64,000 nucleotides of DNA, from NCBI GenBank assembly GCA_036426205.1, contig CM071570.1, forward strand, positions 69,465,585 to 69,529,584, written 5' to 3'. A program made the translations under genes and the position numbers. This stretch comes from Ascaphus truei. Lineage: Eukaryota; Chordata; Amphibia; Anura; Ascaphidae. Of the stretch, positions 35,218 through 45,830 are shown piece by piece; positions within the stretch are counted from its first letter, which is position 1, and each line of letters opens with the position of its first letter. Below the pieces are notes generated by a model. That model saw nothing but the letters and a program-made list of their open reading frames with translations, ran no database searches and was not told the origin of the DNA.

Positions 35218-36381
35218 AATTTGGTGGGACCTGGATCGCTACGCCTGAGCTGTTCCCAGTGCCGAGACGAATCAGCTGTTCATCAGCTCAAACTCATCAC
35301 AAGAACAGCACATCTGCTGCGTTGAATCTCCACCAGCTTGCAAGGAGAAATGAGCGCCAATGGAGAGTGAACACACGCAGGCTGGCTGTGCAACCATCTT
35401 CCTGGCCCTGATCCGTTCAGTATACTGTGTGAGCTGAAAAGAGAGGGGATACTCTCAGATATTATCCACCGCCTGCTTTTATCTTTCGTCCGGTGAGTGG
35501 GCAGTTCATCTGTTTGTTGCTGAATAACCGGTCCCATATCGATTGTCCTAATATATGATTATATTGTTTTATAATTATTTGTATATGTTGTTTTATGTCC
35601 AGTGTTTTTAATCAGTTTTTTAATGTTTTTTACAATCCTTATCACCTATGATCTCAGCTGATCTATATTAATTATTATTTGGTGTATAATATATGTTGTT
35701 TGTCTCTTACATTTACAGTTTACCTTGTTTTTGTTTTTTTTATATTTCTTTTAAGCACATCTCTAGCATCCTGGAATCCATTTCGGTTCTTCCGTTGGTG
35801 TTATATCCTTTACCTCCGCGCCTTTTAATACTACATTCTTACTTCACTATTAGCGTCATGCGCTGTGTTTTTTGTTTAATTTTACTTACAAATTACAGTG
35901 GGCACAATTAGGTCAATCCTTGATGGGAAGAGGAGTATAATGCGTGGTGCTAAGAAATGTATACAGCTATGATGATGATAGTATGAAGATGATGAATACT
36001 ATATGAGGTCTGGGATATATTCTTAATTGTGGGGGGGGGGGGTCTGTGTGTGGTATCCTAGTTGTTAACCACCATAGATGGCACTCAAATTGTCCAGGCA
36101 CCCAAAGGTAATGATCACCACCAATTAACAGTACCCACCCCAATCCCTTTGTAGAATAAAATGACCATGTAGGCAGCAAGAAAACTCACGAATCCGCTGC
36201 AGCGTCCATGTTGACCCACCCGACCTTCGGTTGTGCCTCCATCCTTGGAGATAGATAGCAGTAGAAGAGAGAAATGGCAGTGCCACAACCTGAATCATCC
36301 AAAAAAGAGAATTAGGTAGCGGAAAGTGCATTATCCATAAAAGATTTAATAGTCATGAAGGAAAAAAAAGGGCAAGGCAGT

Positions 36382-36429
36382 TACCCTACGCAACTGTTTC
36401 GTGCTACACAGAAGCACTTTATCAGGGCA
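36382..36429 (-). ncRNA. Degenerate hammerhead-like motif (unit B)
   Basis: The minus strand reads CCTGATAAAGTGC, a loop, GCACGAAACAGTTGCGTAGGG. CUGAU and GAAAC are kept, but the core G is A. Helix I is reduced to about two pairs. Confidence 0.45.
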
Positions 36430-36830
36430 TACACATCCCATCATTATTAACATATTTAAAGAGTAAAAAATAATTGGCTACCAATCATGAACCATGTTTG
36501 GGGTCCTCCCTGTAATCTGCCCGAGATTTCTGGTGTGGGGTCACCAGAGCATGCACACGTGCCCCCACAACGCAGCCCCCGCCTCCCACAAACCGCAATC
36601 CCGGCCACGAGAGGAAAAGCCCGGCTGAGCGCGCTTGCGCAGAGCCAGCAAGGGCTTCATCACCATGGTGACCATGGAGCGTGTGTCTAAAGGGTGGGGG
36701 AATGCGCCAGACGTGCGCGCGCCCGTCGGCGCCTCCATCCGTGTCACCCTGGTGTGCATGCAGCCCCCACAAACACCACAGGAAGGAGAAGCCCTATGTC
36801 CCTCCCCGTTGCCGTGCATACGAATGGGAT

Positions 36831-37530
36831 GCCCACACCCACCACATGATGAATATATATTTATGTCAACCAGAGAGCAACTGAGCGTGGCAATTGCATA
36901 CAACAATGGAACTGTAATGGTATCAATGGCGCTAACAGAAATTATAATAAATTTGAAAAAGGTGTATGGCGTATGGTGAATTTCAATGATGATCTCAGCA
37001 GACGATGATCAAACATGCAATGAAAAAAAGAGGATACATAGTATAATACTGTAAAAGAGACCGGGGGTGCCCAATGCTACATCCTATTGACAAAACATAT
37101 ATGATGAAAAGTATAAAGTAAAATACTTCAATAATAATAATAATAATAATATTAAATACTTGGTTATTTGATTAACCCTTTGGCCAAAGCGTCATAAGCC
37201 TGCATACCAACGTCAAGGTATAACCAAATTAATGCAGGTCCTACACTACACTACACTGTGAACCCTTCCCTTTACCTCTGTAAGAGGGGAAGAACCATCA
37301 TAGGTCTTGTTCCTGCAGCAAATGAAATGACCTCCCAAGTTAAAAAGGTGAAGGGGGAGGCTTGAGCTCTGGGGGGAGGTGCCACAGCCTCCAATTGACT
37401 GCTACCAGTCAGACATTGATTAACACACATTCCCAGCAAGCTCAAACTCCCACACCCACCACATGATGAATATATATTTATGTCAACCAGAGAGCTACTG
37501 AGCGTGGCAATTGCATACAACAAGAGACAG
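36831..37530. repeat. Duplicated terminal segments of the insert family
   Basis: A block starting CCCACACCCACCACATGATG is present at about 36831 and 37448. A GGGTGCCCAATGCTACATCC block is present at 37065 and 37530. The sequence between includes an (AAT)n tract near 37132-37150. No coding content. Confidence 0.7.
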
Positions 37531-37709
37531 GGGGTGCCCAATGCTACATCCCATTGACAAAACATATATGATGAAAAGTATAAAGTAAAATACTTCAATA
37601 ATAATAATAATATTAAATACTTGGTTATTTAATATTATTATTATTATTAAAATATTTTACTTTATACTTTTCATCATATATGTTTTGTCAATGAGATGTA
37701 GCATTGGGT
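37531..37709. repeat. AT-rich hairpin with about 75-bp arms
   Basis: The left arm starts GGGTGCCCAATGCTACAT and runs through ATATATGATGAAAAGTATAA to an (AAT)n tract. The right arm is its reverse complement, ending GATGTAGCATTGGGTG at 37709. The spacer is a short TTGGTTATTT stretch. The palindromic element A starts immediately after. Confidence 0.85.
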
Positions 37710-38184
37710 GTATCTCCTGAAGTAGGGGGTCCCCGAGGCTGAAACCAATGCAGTTCAGCTCAGGAGACCCCCTACACATCTACACTACTGTCAAAACACA
37801 CATAACAATAAACAATAATTCCTTACCGTAGCGGCTATCCGCTATGGTAATGAAGCTGCATTAATGTAAATTTTAATAATAGTGTGCGGGAGCAGGGGGT
37901 CCCCTGAGCTGAACCGCATTGATTTCTGCCTCAGAGACCCCCTGCTTCCCGAGTTACAGGCCCCGGTATGGGGCATCGTGTGCCAGTGTCGCCGCCATCT
38001 TTATAGCGCCATCTTTATGCCCACAATAAACATAGCAATATACAACACACATCCCCCCCGTCCCCTAACACATAAAGTGCTGTAATGAGCAAAATAACTA
38101 TTATACACATATGATAATAATGCATTTGCCCATTTTAAATACATATAAATTACAATAAATACAGTCAAAATATATTACACTTAC

Positions 38185-38253
38185 CTTTTACAGGCACCTA
38201 CGATGAAGGTCATCTTCATACTCATCTTCATCCTGCCCATGCCCCCTCCAATG
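38185..38253 (-). other. 69-nt exon-like cassette in copy A
   Basis: On the minus strand: TTTTGCAG, then CATTGGAGGGGGCATG..., then TGTAAAAG, then GTAAGTG. It has acceptor and donor consensus at both ends and an acidic or Met/Lys-rich open frame depending on phase. The same 69 bases recur at 49994-50062 and 59533-59601, and at 48685-48753 with the donor mutated. Confidence 0.5.
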
Positions 38254-39667
38254 CTGCAAAACATACACAAGAATAAAAACAGCCAATGTAATGTCCCCTA
38301 ACCCCTTAATCACCATAGTGGTTATTAACTGCTACAGTCATTAAGGGGTTAACCCACCCTCTCCCACCACTCGGGAGGCCTACATACCCTCCCCCACTAC
38401 CCTCCCACCCCGTGAGGCCTAACCACCCTCACCCACTACCCAACCAGGAGGCCTACCCACATACCCTTGGGGCCAATACCCCCTTCCCCCACCCCCAGTA
38501 CCCACAATAAAAACAATACACTGCCCCACAATAAACATCATTATATTTATTAAATACATAACCCACCCCCTGTGCCTCCCCATAAATACATGATTTATTA
38601 TTTTACATACAGGGTTAATACCCCAGGCCCACGGGAGTCCCTGGTGGGCCTGACGGGTCACCTCACAGACCTACAGGTTACCAGCATCATGTTTCACACA
38701 GGGTCTGGAGGCCTGTTGGTGGTTCCCGCCAGGCGCCATGGTCCATCAGGTGTTCTCCGCGTGTCACCGTGGGCCACAATGTGGTCCCCACGGTAGGCCC
38801 GCGGATATCTAGGGGGCCCTGGGTCAGACCCACAGGTGTCTGAGGGGCCTCGGGTGGTTCCCACAGGGGTCTGGGGACCCACGGGTGGTCCCTACGTGTC
38901 CGCGGTGCCCCCACAGATGTGGGGCCACTGGTTCTTCCCCGCAGGTGTCCCCCGTGGACCCGGCAGCCTGGTACCCGTGAGAAGCCCGAGGATACCGCAG
39001 GTGGTCTCCAGAGGTCCCCCGCAAACCAAAAGGAACCAACCCATCATGTAACATTATGCAAAATATATGTAACAATAAAATACACTATGAACAATGTCCC
39101 CTAACCCCCAATGCCATCATGAAAATCAAATAGAAACTAAGCAAAATCAATACAATTACCTTCAATCAATTAATCCATTTACTAAACCAATTACAATACA
39201 ATACAATTCCCTATTCAATTCCTAAAGCCAAACCATTGCCAAAGGAATTCTAATTGAAAGTAACCACCATCATTCTAATCTAACTACCAGAAAGAAGCCA
39301 TTAAAAATAACCTGGAACTAAATACAAATTACATTATTCACACCAATGTCAAAATAAAGCTGATAAATACATTAGCCATACATGAAAAGAACATAAACAT
39401 TAGCCAAACAATCAATTATTATCCCTGTATGTCTATCCAGATAGATAGATATACATAACATACTGGGGCAATAATAGAGCATAAAAAACAATGCATTTAC
39501 ATCCAAAAATCACATAGAATACACCCATTCAGTGTCTGTAAATGTATGTATATCATCCATAGGTACATAGATACATTCACGGGCATTAAATGGGACTGAA
39601 AAAATAAAAGATATTAATCAAAAATAAAAAAACCTGTAATAGTAAAAATAATACACTTTTCTTTTGT

Positions 39668-39946
39668 TTACTTACCATTAGATGCCCACTCACCAAAATC
39701 CAGGCGACCCGGAAACACTGGAACCAATCCACAAGTAACCATAAAAAAATAAACCCTTACAATCAATAATGGTGTCTTCTTTCTTCTATTTATAATCCTT
39801 CCTGTCAGTCTTGGGGTCTTCTTTTCTTCTTTGGGGTCTTCTCTGTCTTCTTTCATCTTCTTCCATCTTCTTCTGCCACGCCCTTCTTTTCTACTTAGGA
39901 TGGGAGGTGTTCCCTCCTCAGCGACTGGCTTGAAATGAGGCGACAT
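39668..39946 (-). CDS. Short Lys/Arg-rich open frame of the palindromic element (copy A)
   Basis: 92 codons, no known family. The N-terminal half is very basic and acidic (GRGRRRWKKMKEDREDPKEE, then KTPRLTGRI). It is followed by a hydrophobic segment (VRVYFFMVTCGLVPVF) and a C terminus EWASNG at a GTAAGT donor-like site (39670-39675). TATA-like TTTTATAG (39951-39958) and a CRE TGACGTCA (39964-39971) lie directly upstream on this strand. The same frame survives in copy D left (56033-56299) and in part in copy D right (56911-57111). The start codon is uncertain; whether it is translated is unknown. Confidence 0.35.
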   Translation of the reverse strand: MSPHFKPVAEEGTPPILSRKEGRGRRRWKKMKEDREDPKEEKKTPRLTGRIINRRKKTPLLIVRVYFFMVTCGLVPVFPGRLDFGEWASNGK

Positions 39947-40206
39947 AGGCTTTTATAGGCCTATGACGTCACATTTTGGTCAAATGTTTCCCACGGTCCT
40001 GATTGGGCCGTGAATAACATGTGATTTGTAAAAAAAAACAAATTATGACGTAATTTAAAGGCAATGACGCCAGCCAATCAGAATGGCTGAGTTTCAATTG
40101 CCTTTAAGATGATGTCATCAAAACAAAGATGGCCGACGACACATGGTACGGTAGCCAATCAGAGCGTGGGAACTCCATCCCAACTCTGATTGGCTCAAGT
40201 AGACCA

Positions 40207-40211
<5 letters not shown>

Positions 40212-40244
<33 letters not shown>

Positions 40245-40268
40245 GAGAGAGAGAGAGAGAGAGAGAGC
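40212..40268. repeat. (TA)n(GA)n compound microsatellite
   Basis: It begins at the palindrome centre of copy A and ends before unrelated AT-rich sequence leading to the Penelope-like fragment. Confidence 0.95.
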
Positions 40269-40545
40269 AGTAAATCAGCAGAATTACATGCTGAAATGAA
40301 AAAGACATGATTAAAACAAAAATAACTTTATCATTATAAAAATAAAAACCCACCATGATGACCTCAAATGGAAATATCCTGAAAACATATAAGACAGAAC
40401 ACCCAGAATGATTCTAGAAGAGACTATAATAGGGAGAGATAATTCTAAGCAAATAAAATGGTCTATAATGGCATAAAAAAAACCAAATACTCTAATAAGT
40501 AATTCAACGCACAAACAGGGTGGAAGGAGGACTACAGTGGCAGAT

Positions 40546-41203
40546 CTAATACAAAGACCATATGTCAATGTCCTTGTTTAATCCCGCTGGAGACAGAGTC
40601 CTAAGCTTGTATATCAAATAGCTATCCTGTTTGGACAATGCTTTCATTTGATCCCCTCTCCTCCTGTTGGTGGGAACAACTTGTATACCCATATACTTCA
40701 TTAATGTGCAGTCTTGTTTGTGATGAATTTTAAAATGGCGAGACACGCTGTGGTTGTCATACCCAATCCTTATGTTCCTGGCGTGCTCGAGAATTCTCCT
40801 CTTCAGAGATCTTTTGGTCCTACCAATATAATGGAGGCCACACAGGCACTCCAAAAGGTACACCACATAGGTGGCGGTGCAAGATATACAATCCTTGAGA
40901 TATACATGTTTTCTTATCCAGATGGAGCATTTTACATGCTAAAAATCTACCACAGCCAAAGTTACCAAAGGATTTAGTTAATAGCCAGGTTATTCCTGGC
41001 TTACTAATTTTAAAATTCTCTTCAACAGAATTTTCTGTAATATGATCAGTGGACTGTTCAGAAAATAGTGTGTTAAATTGGTCTGTCCATTTTTCCTTAC
41101 ATTGTGATATATTCCAAACCATTGTAACTCCAGGAATACCACTAGGAAGTGCCCAACCACTACAAATAACAATATTACTATAATATTGCACAGCAATCAA
41201 CAA
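40546..41203 (-). pseudogene. Penelope-like element GIY-YIG endonuclease fragment
   Basis: The minus-strand frame 40866-40546 encodes VYLLECLCGLHYIGRTKRSL, then RILEHARNIRIGYDNHSVSR and KALSKQDSYLIYKLRTLSPA. This is the GIY-YIG nuclease of Penelope-like elements, which nicks DNA for target-primed reverse transcription. Just upstream (about 40867-41000) is a Cys-bearing linker (FGCGRFLACKMLHL), typical of the Neptune-type branch; it is frameshifted relative to the nuclease. The RT that should precede it is absent, with LTR-like repeat taking its place from 41414. No terminal structure is preserved, so it is an internal-deletion relic. Confidence 0.8.
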
Positions 41204-41413
41204 GAACTAGAGAAAGTGTTGCAAAAGTGAAAGAAGAAAAAAGTTGTAGCGCACCAATTGTATAGTGAAATAGATCACACACACATATGTGACTACAGTA
41301 AGTGAACACAATATACTGTATACGGTAAACAAGTGGTATGGGTATAAAGAGCTCAGAATAGAGAAAATGTGCAATAGTGTTATTAAACAAAAAATACAAA
41401 AATGTATTTTATT

Positions 41414-41985
41414 TTATTTATAATGAAAATGGTGACAATGAAAATGGCCACCATTGCGGAAATATAAATGATAATACCGAATCTTGTCCAAACGGGATTT
41501 AAAAGAGAGGCTCTGCAGCTGTCCACACAGATGCTCAGCATTGGACAAGTTAAGAGAATGGAGAAAGGACAATCTCATGACTCTCATGGTGTAGAAAGTA
41601 CAAAAATATATATTGATATATGAAAAGTTAATATAACACATAAAAGAAAACAGATTATACAGGCATGTCGTGTACAAGTGACAAGTGTTACCACTGCACC
41701 AGGCCCATCTGGTCTCTATGGGCAGCATCAGTCTCTCATGAATATCCACTGGACAGGGGGATACTGGTGATAGCAGTTAAGGGTATGTATAAGGACTTTC
41801 GTTATTTGATCTCAACATCTCCAATGTTGAAAAGGAATGCAGACGTGGCACCGTGGCTCTGACGATCAGCGGTGCACTCATTGAGTGATCTCTAGAGGCA
41901 GTGACTGTTGACATCACCGGAGGAGCCGGATGACAGGTCAGCAAAAGTTCCAAAAAGTTCTTGATAGGTAGACTGCAAAGCAAAA
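41414..41985 (-). repeat. Penelope-like LTR-type repeat (copy 1)
   Basis: Shares long colinear similarity with 44640-45075: AAAAATATATATTGATATAT, GATTATACAGGCATGTC, ACCAGGCCCATCTGGTCTC and GAGTGATCTCTAGAGGCAGT. It lies directly upstream (in minus orientation) of the GIY-YIG fragment. The relative position suggests a pLTR of the same element. Confidence 0.55.
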
Positions 41986-42293
41986 CCTATATTTTAGGGT
42001 CCAGATGTAATTAACACCACCTTTAGGTAAGACATGCTTAATCCCAGGATATTTGAAGCTAACCAATGCTAACTTAACCTGACATTAAGCCTATGTTAAT
42101 GAGCTTTTGCATATATTTAGCTTTTCTGGATATTACAATTTAGGTAACAACATTATTTTCTCAGATTTAAAGAAGCTTAGTGTATCCTCCTTCTATGTCT
42201 ATCCATCCTCTGATGTCCCCTCCTTCTAAATGTCCTCAGTATTTACTTTATCTAGATGGATATTAAGATCACTGTTATATTCTTTGTACACTA

Positions 42294-42422
42294 GGGAGTT
42301 TATTCAATAACATTCTATAGTGCTGATTCTGCGCTACCGCACTGACCTTTTCATTGACTTTAATGGCACTTTATGTGCAGTAGTGCAAAATCGGCATTAT
42401 TTAACTTTATTGAATCAACCCC
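42294..42422. mobile_element. Small hairpin MITE with TA flanks
   Basis: Ends GGGAGTTTATTCAATAA and TTATTGAATCAACCCC are inverted repeats flanked by TA. The interior is also largely self-complementary (GATTCTGCGCTACCGCAC against GTGCAGTAGTGCAAAATC), so the whole 129 bp folds back. Confidence 0.75.
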
Positions 42423-42863
42423 TACGTCTTCTGCTGTTGGGCCTACAAAGACTTATTTACTAAGTGTGCCTTTAATCTATTTGAATTTCGACTTGTTGTA
42501 CTGATATATAAAAAATAAGCATACATTTAAATGTAGAATATTTTCCAGCCCACCATAGGTTTTTTCTTTGCAGCAAAATCAAAATCGTTGTTGCATTAAA
42601 GAGGAAGAGCTCAAGGCCACAAAGTGAAAATCCAGTTTTGAAAGATCCAGATGTTTTAATTACATTTACAGAATTTTTGCAGAGATGTCTCTAAATCTCA
42701 CAGCCACAAACATTGTTAACTCCTACGCAAATAATGGGGCATTATCTAAATCCCTAATGTCTACAAAGCTAAGTATATGCAAAAACAAGGGCCAATGCAT
42801 ATCTCATTAGAATATGCTTAACGGTATGTCACAAAGCTTTACAGCGTACTGTATGTGCATTAA

Positions 42864-43088
42864 CCTTCCAGGGGCCCCATGACATAGTAGCTACGTCATA
42901 ATGTTCCTGCTCATTTTCTAGGGGATATCCCGTTTTGAGAACGCAATCTATTAGAAAGTGGAATGGAAGGCGGACTCCTCCACATCCATCATAAGTGACA
43001 GAGCGATTCCGAAGCAGTTACATGATCGTGAGTGCTGGAGGGGCAGTGGAACTCTGGTGCTGCAGCAGCCCCTCCGGCACTCAAAAGG
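42864..43088. mobile_element. piggyBac-type MITE with TTAA target duplication
   Basis: Flanked by TTAA at 42860-42863 and 43089-43092. The ends start CCTTCCAGGGGCC and finish GGCACTCAAAAGG, imperfect inverted repeats of the CCYTTNNAGNGCC kind. It is 225 bp without coding capacity. A 30-bp similar piece occurs near 16250. Confidence 0.7.
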
Positions 43089-43092
43089 TTAA

Positions 43093-43829
43093 GGGGGCTA
43101 TGCAATAAGCTCAATGGCTTTGCATTCTGATGTTCCAAAAAAGCAGGTTCGTTAAAAAGTGAGGCCGGGGACGAGATTCACTAAGGCCTTGAGCCCATTT
43201 TTTAACGTACTTGCTCAAAATAGCTCAAAACACCCACAGCGTACGTGTTGCTTTTTTTTCCCCTGCTAGCGTTCTTAACCTTTACGTACGCTAGCTGATA
43301 GAAAAAAAAGCCGCTTGTAACATTTGCATGGAGATTCTGTATCTCCATGCAAGGCTGTTACAGGCGATCGTACATTAAATAAATACATTTTTATAATAGT
43401 GTGGATGTGCAGGGGGTCTCCTGAGCTGAACTGCATTGGTTTCAGGTCCGAGGACCCCCTACTTCAGGAGATATAGGCCCCGTTATGGGGTGCCGGTATC
43501 TTTTGCACTTTAAAGCTCCCGCGTCACGTGACCGGGACATTTAAATTCTGCAGGGGATACCGGCACCCTATAAAGGGGCCTGTATCTCCTGAAGTAGGGG
43601 GTCCCCGAGGCTGAAACCAATGCGGTTCAGCTCAGGGGACCCCCTGCACATCTACACTAGTATTAAAACACACATAACAATAAACAATAATTCCTTACCG
43701 TAGCGGCTATCCGCTATGGTAATGAAGCTGCATTAATGTAAATTTTAATAATAGTGTGCGGGAGCAGGGGGTCCCCTGAGCTGAACCGCATTGATTTCTG
43801 CCTCAGAGACCCCATGCTTCCCGAGTTAC
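43093..43829 (+). mobile_element. Palindromic Harbinger-like element, copy B (outer left arm only)
   Basis: Starts GGGGGCTATGCAATAAGC right after the TTAA of the piggyBac-type MITE. It follows the same order as copy C: GATTCACTAAGGCCTT, the hairpin around a CACGTGAC centre at 43520-43532, then GTAGCGGCTATCCGCTATGG and GGGAGCAGGGGGTCCCC. It breaks off at 43829 and joins the AT-rich end of the 10-kb insert. Confidence 0.8.
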
Positions 43830-43886
43830 TTATACTTTTCATCATATATGTTTTGTCAATGAGATGTAGCATTGGGCACCCCCTGT

Positions 43887-44096
43887 CCATTACTGGTGTC
43901 AGGAAGGAATTTATTTTCCCCCTTATGAGAGGTAATAGGATAATGTTTCACTGGGGTTTTCTGTTTGCCTTCCTCTGGATCAATAAACTGTAAATGCAAA
44001 TTAAGGATAAGTATCTGGCATCTAAATGTAACATAGGTTGAACTCGATGGACATACTGTATGTCTATTTTCAACCTTATCTACTATGTATCTATGT
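43887..44096 (+). pseudogene. CR1-type LINE 3' tail (part 2)
   Basis: It continues the CR1 from 33818 across the 15-bp duplication: a Gly/Phe/Pro-rich C-terminal relic (TGAGAGGTAATAGGATAATG region), then TAGGTTGAACTCGATGGAC and TTTTCAACCTTATCTACTATG. The last is the characteristic terminal sequence of this LINE family in frogs. No poly(A), as expected for CR1. Confidence 0.8.
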
Positions 44097-44639
44097 AATT
44101 ACCACATCACAATACAATGCTGAAGGGTAACAATATATTTCTACCATACGGTTAAGTAATATAAATTATTACAAACCCTATGGTAGAAAATACACTAACC
44201 CCTTTGATGCCTTTGGCTACTATGGTTTACCACAGGCACCAAATGAGTTAATATCAAATTCAAAATACACTACTGTACCTAACTTCCTTGGCTACATAAA
44301 AGGCTAGTAAAGCATTGCCATGTAATACTTTACTAACTGCTAAAAGAAACAAGGGATTATCTCCAACTACTTGGGAGTAGTTAGACCCCCTGGCAGGTTG
44401 GTGGTTATTAAGGCCACTTAGGTAGCCAGGAAGTGTAGGTAGCATAGTTTAAGTTAAATATTAACCTTGTAGTAGCCTTTGGGGATTAGCTAGGCATGAA
44501 TACCCAGGACTATCTGACCACTTGGGCTATTAAGGCTTCACATAATGTAAAAAGTGTAAATTGTTATGTTTTATCACCTTTATGTTTTTTTGTAGTTTAT
44601 GTTGCCTACTGTACAGTATGTATTGTAATGTCTACATGC
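44097..44639. other. Unassigned AT-rich region
   Basis: No gene seen. It contains internal TACCATACGG / CCTATGGTA-type complementary segments near 44145 and 44178 that could be a decayed hairpin repeat. Confidence 0.35.
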
Positions 44640-45240
44640 TGGGAGAATTGAGAAAGGACAAGTGCAATACTCTCATGGTATACTGTAGTAAGTACAAAAA
44701 TATATATTGATATATAAAAGGTGAGTATCACACATACAAGTAAACAGATTATACAGGCATGTCATGTACCACTTAGACACTGAATCAAGTGTTACCACTG
44801 CACCACACCCATCTGGTCTCCACGGGCGGCGTTGGTCTCTCTCGCAAAATGAACTGGGTGATAGCAGGCGAGGGTATGTATTAGGATTTCTGATCCTTAG
44901 TCTCAGTGTCTCTGATGAGAAGGAATATTGATGCGGCACTGAGGCTCTCACGATCAGCATTGCACTCAGTGAGTGATCTCTGGAGGCAGTGACTAATGAT
45001 GTCACTGGAGGAGCCGGATGATGGATCGACAAAAGTTCCAAAAAGTCCTTGATACTGTAGGTAGACTGCAAGAGTCTGTAGTGATGAACAAGTCCACAGA
45101 TATGTAACCTTTCCAACGTGTTTCATAGCAGTATACTACTTCATAAGGTATGGTTCAAGAATGAATAGAGCTAGTATTTAAACCTCACTATGCTTGCAAT
45201 TGGTTAAATGTGGGGGTGTGGCAGTGAATCACGATAGAGT
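44640..45240 (-). repeat. Penelope-like LTR-type repeat (copy 2)
   Basis: Similar to 41460-41985 over its first 430 bp, then extends further and includes a hammerhead-like motif at 45106-45150. The extra part also has a TATTTAA box (45174-45180). Confidence 0.55.
45106..45150 (-). ncRNA. Degenerate hammerhead-like motif
   Basis: The minus strand reads CCTTATGAAGTAG, a TATA loop, CTGCTATGAAACACGTTGG and AAAGGTT. Helix II (AGTAG/CTGCT) and GAAAC remain, but CUGAUGA has become CUUAUGA, so activity is unlikely. Confidence 0.45.
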
Positions 45241-45315
45241 GCAAAGTTGACAACATTTAGTTAACAATTAACACTAAATTACATACATTCTTTAATAATA
45301 CAAGACAATCTTTAA

Positions 45316-45321
45316 AAAAAC

Positions 45322-45404
<83 letters not shown>
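45316..45404. repeat. (CA)n(TC)n compound microsatellite
   Basis: About 40 bases of CA followed by about 47 bases of TC. It abuts the tandem array. Confidence 0.97.
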
Positions 45405-45407
<3 letters not shown>

Positions 45408-45830
45408 GAGAATCAATGAAGCTGTGAACAAAAAGTTATTTGTGTCCTCTTGGCTCATTAACATTCTAGTAGGTCGGGTTGCCGTTCCACAAAGTAGAAG
45501 CACATGTTAACCCTTAGCACGCTGGTCCTGTACAGAGGGGAGCAGCTCTTGGGGAGCCCCATCAGGCTATCTGCCTTGGGGGCAACGCAAATGTATACAA
45601 GGGTAGTTGAGAATCAATGAAGCTGTGAACAAAAAGTTATTTGTGTCCTCTTGGCTCATTAACATTCTAGTAGGTCGGGTTGCCGTTCCACAAAGTACAA
45701 GCACATGTTAACCCTTAGCACGCTGGTCCTGTGCAGAGGGGAGCAGCTCTTGGGGAGCCCCATCAGGCTATCTGCCTTGGGGGCAATGCAGATGTACACT
45801 GGGGTGGTTGATTTTCAATGCAGTATATGG
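45405..45830. repeat. Tandem repeat with 201-bp period (array 2)
   Basis: Units begin GTTGAGAATCAATGAAGC at 45405 and 45606 and are almost identical, sharing CCTCTTGGCTCATTAACATT, CGTTCCACAAAGTA and GGGGAGCAGCTCTTGGGG. Clearly the same family as array 1 at 14801-15270. No ribozyme core (no GAAA box with a paired stem) could be found in the unit. Confidence 0.9.

Larger units (their letters stand above)
34785..36830 (+). repeat. Unit B, direct repeat of unit A
   Basis: Same organisation as 29812-31868, including the ribozyme motif (35173), the inverted-arm sequence (35385 onward) and the GC-rich end. Many one-base deletions relative to unit A, and vice versa, show independent decay. Confidence 0.85.
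37709..40210 (+). mobile_element. Palindromic Harbinger-like element, copy A (left arm only)
   Basis: Colinear with the left arms of copies C and D: hairpin-rich outer part (37709-38060), the 69-nt cassette (38185-38253, minus), the GC-rich block (38640-39030), AT-rich interior, the short open frame (39668-39946, minus) and the promoter-like centre (39945-40205). The outer terminus is replaced by an AT hairpin, and the palindrome centre is cut at 40210 by a TA/GA microsatellite, so the right arm is missing. Confidence 0.8.
33819..43886. mobile_element. Composite 10-kb insert inside a CR1 tail
   Basis: Bounded by the 15-bp duplication. Its left end (ACACACATTCCCAGC) recurs internally at about 37425, and its right end (GCATTGGGCACCCCCTGT) recurs inverted near 37050 and 37530. 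These are the terminal parts of one repeat family present several times. Within it lie ribozyme-like motifs, unit B, a Tigger-like MITE, palindromic elements A and B, and a Penelope-like endonuclease. The simplest reading is a Penelope-like or similar retroelement insertion later expanded by nested insertions. Confidence 0.55.

Noticed and set aside
37132..37640. AT-rich repeated blocks as a CRISPR-like array
   Set aside because: Eukaryotic context, no regular short repeat-spacer pattern; the repeats are hairpin arms and AAT runs.
38687..39075. Overlapping Gly/Pro/Thr/Arg-rich open frames in the GC-rich blocks (also 49133-49555, 54356-54692, 58756-59099)
   Set aside because: Open in several frames and both strands because the repeat lacks stop-forming A/T-rich triplets; no conserved single frame or domain.
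45405..45830. The 200-bp tandem repeat as a retrozyme (ribozyme-bearing tandem circRNA element)
   Set aside because: CTGATGG is present on the minus strand, but there is no GAAA box with a closing stem, so a hammerhead core is not supported.
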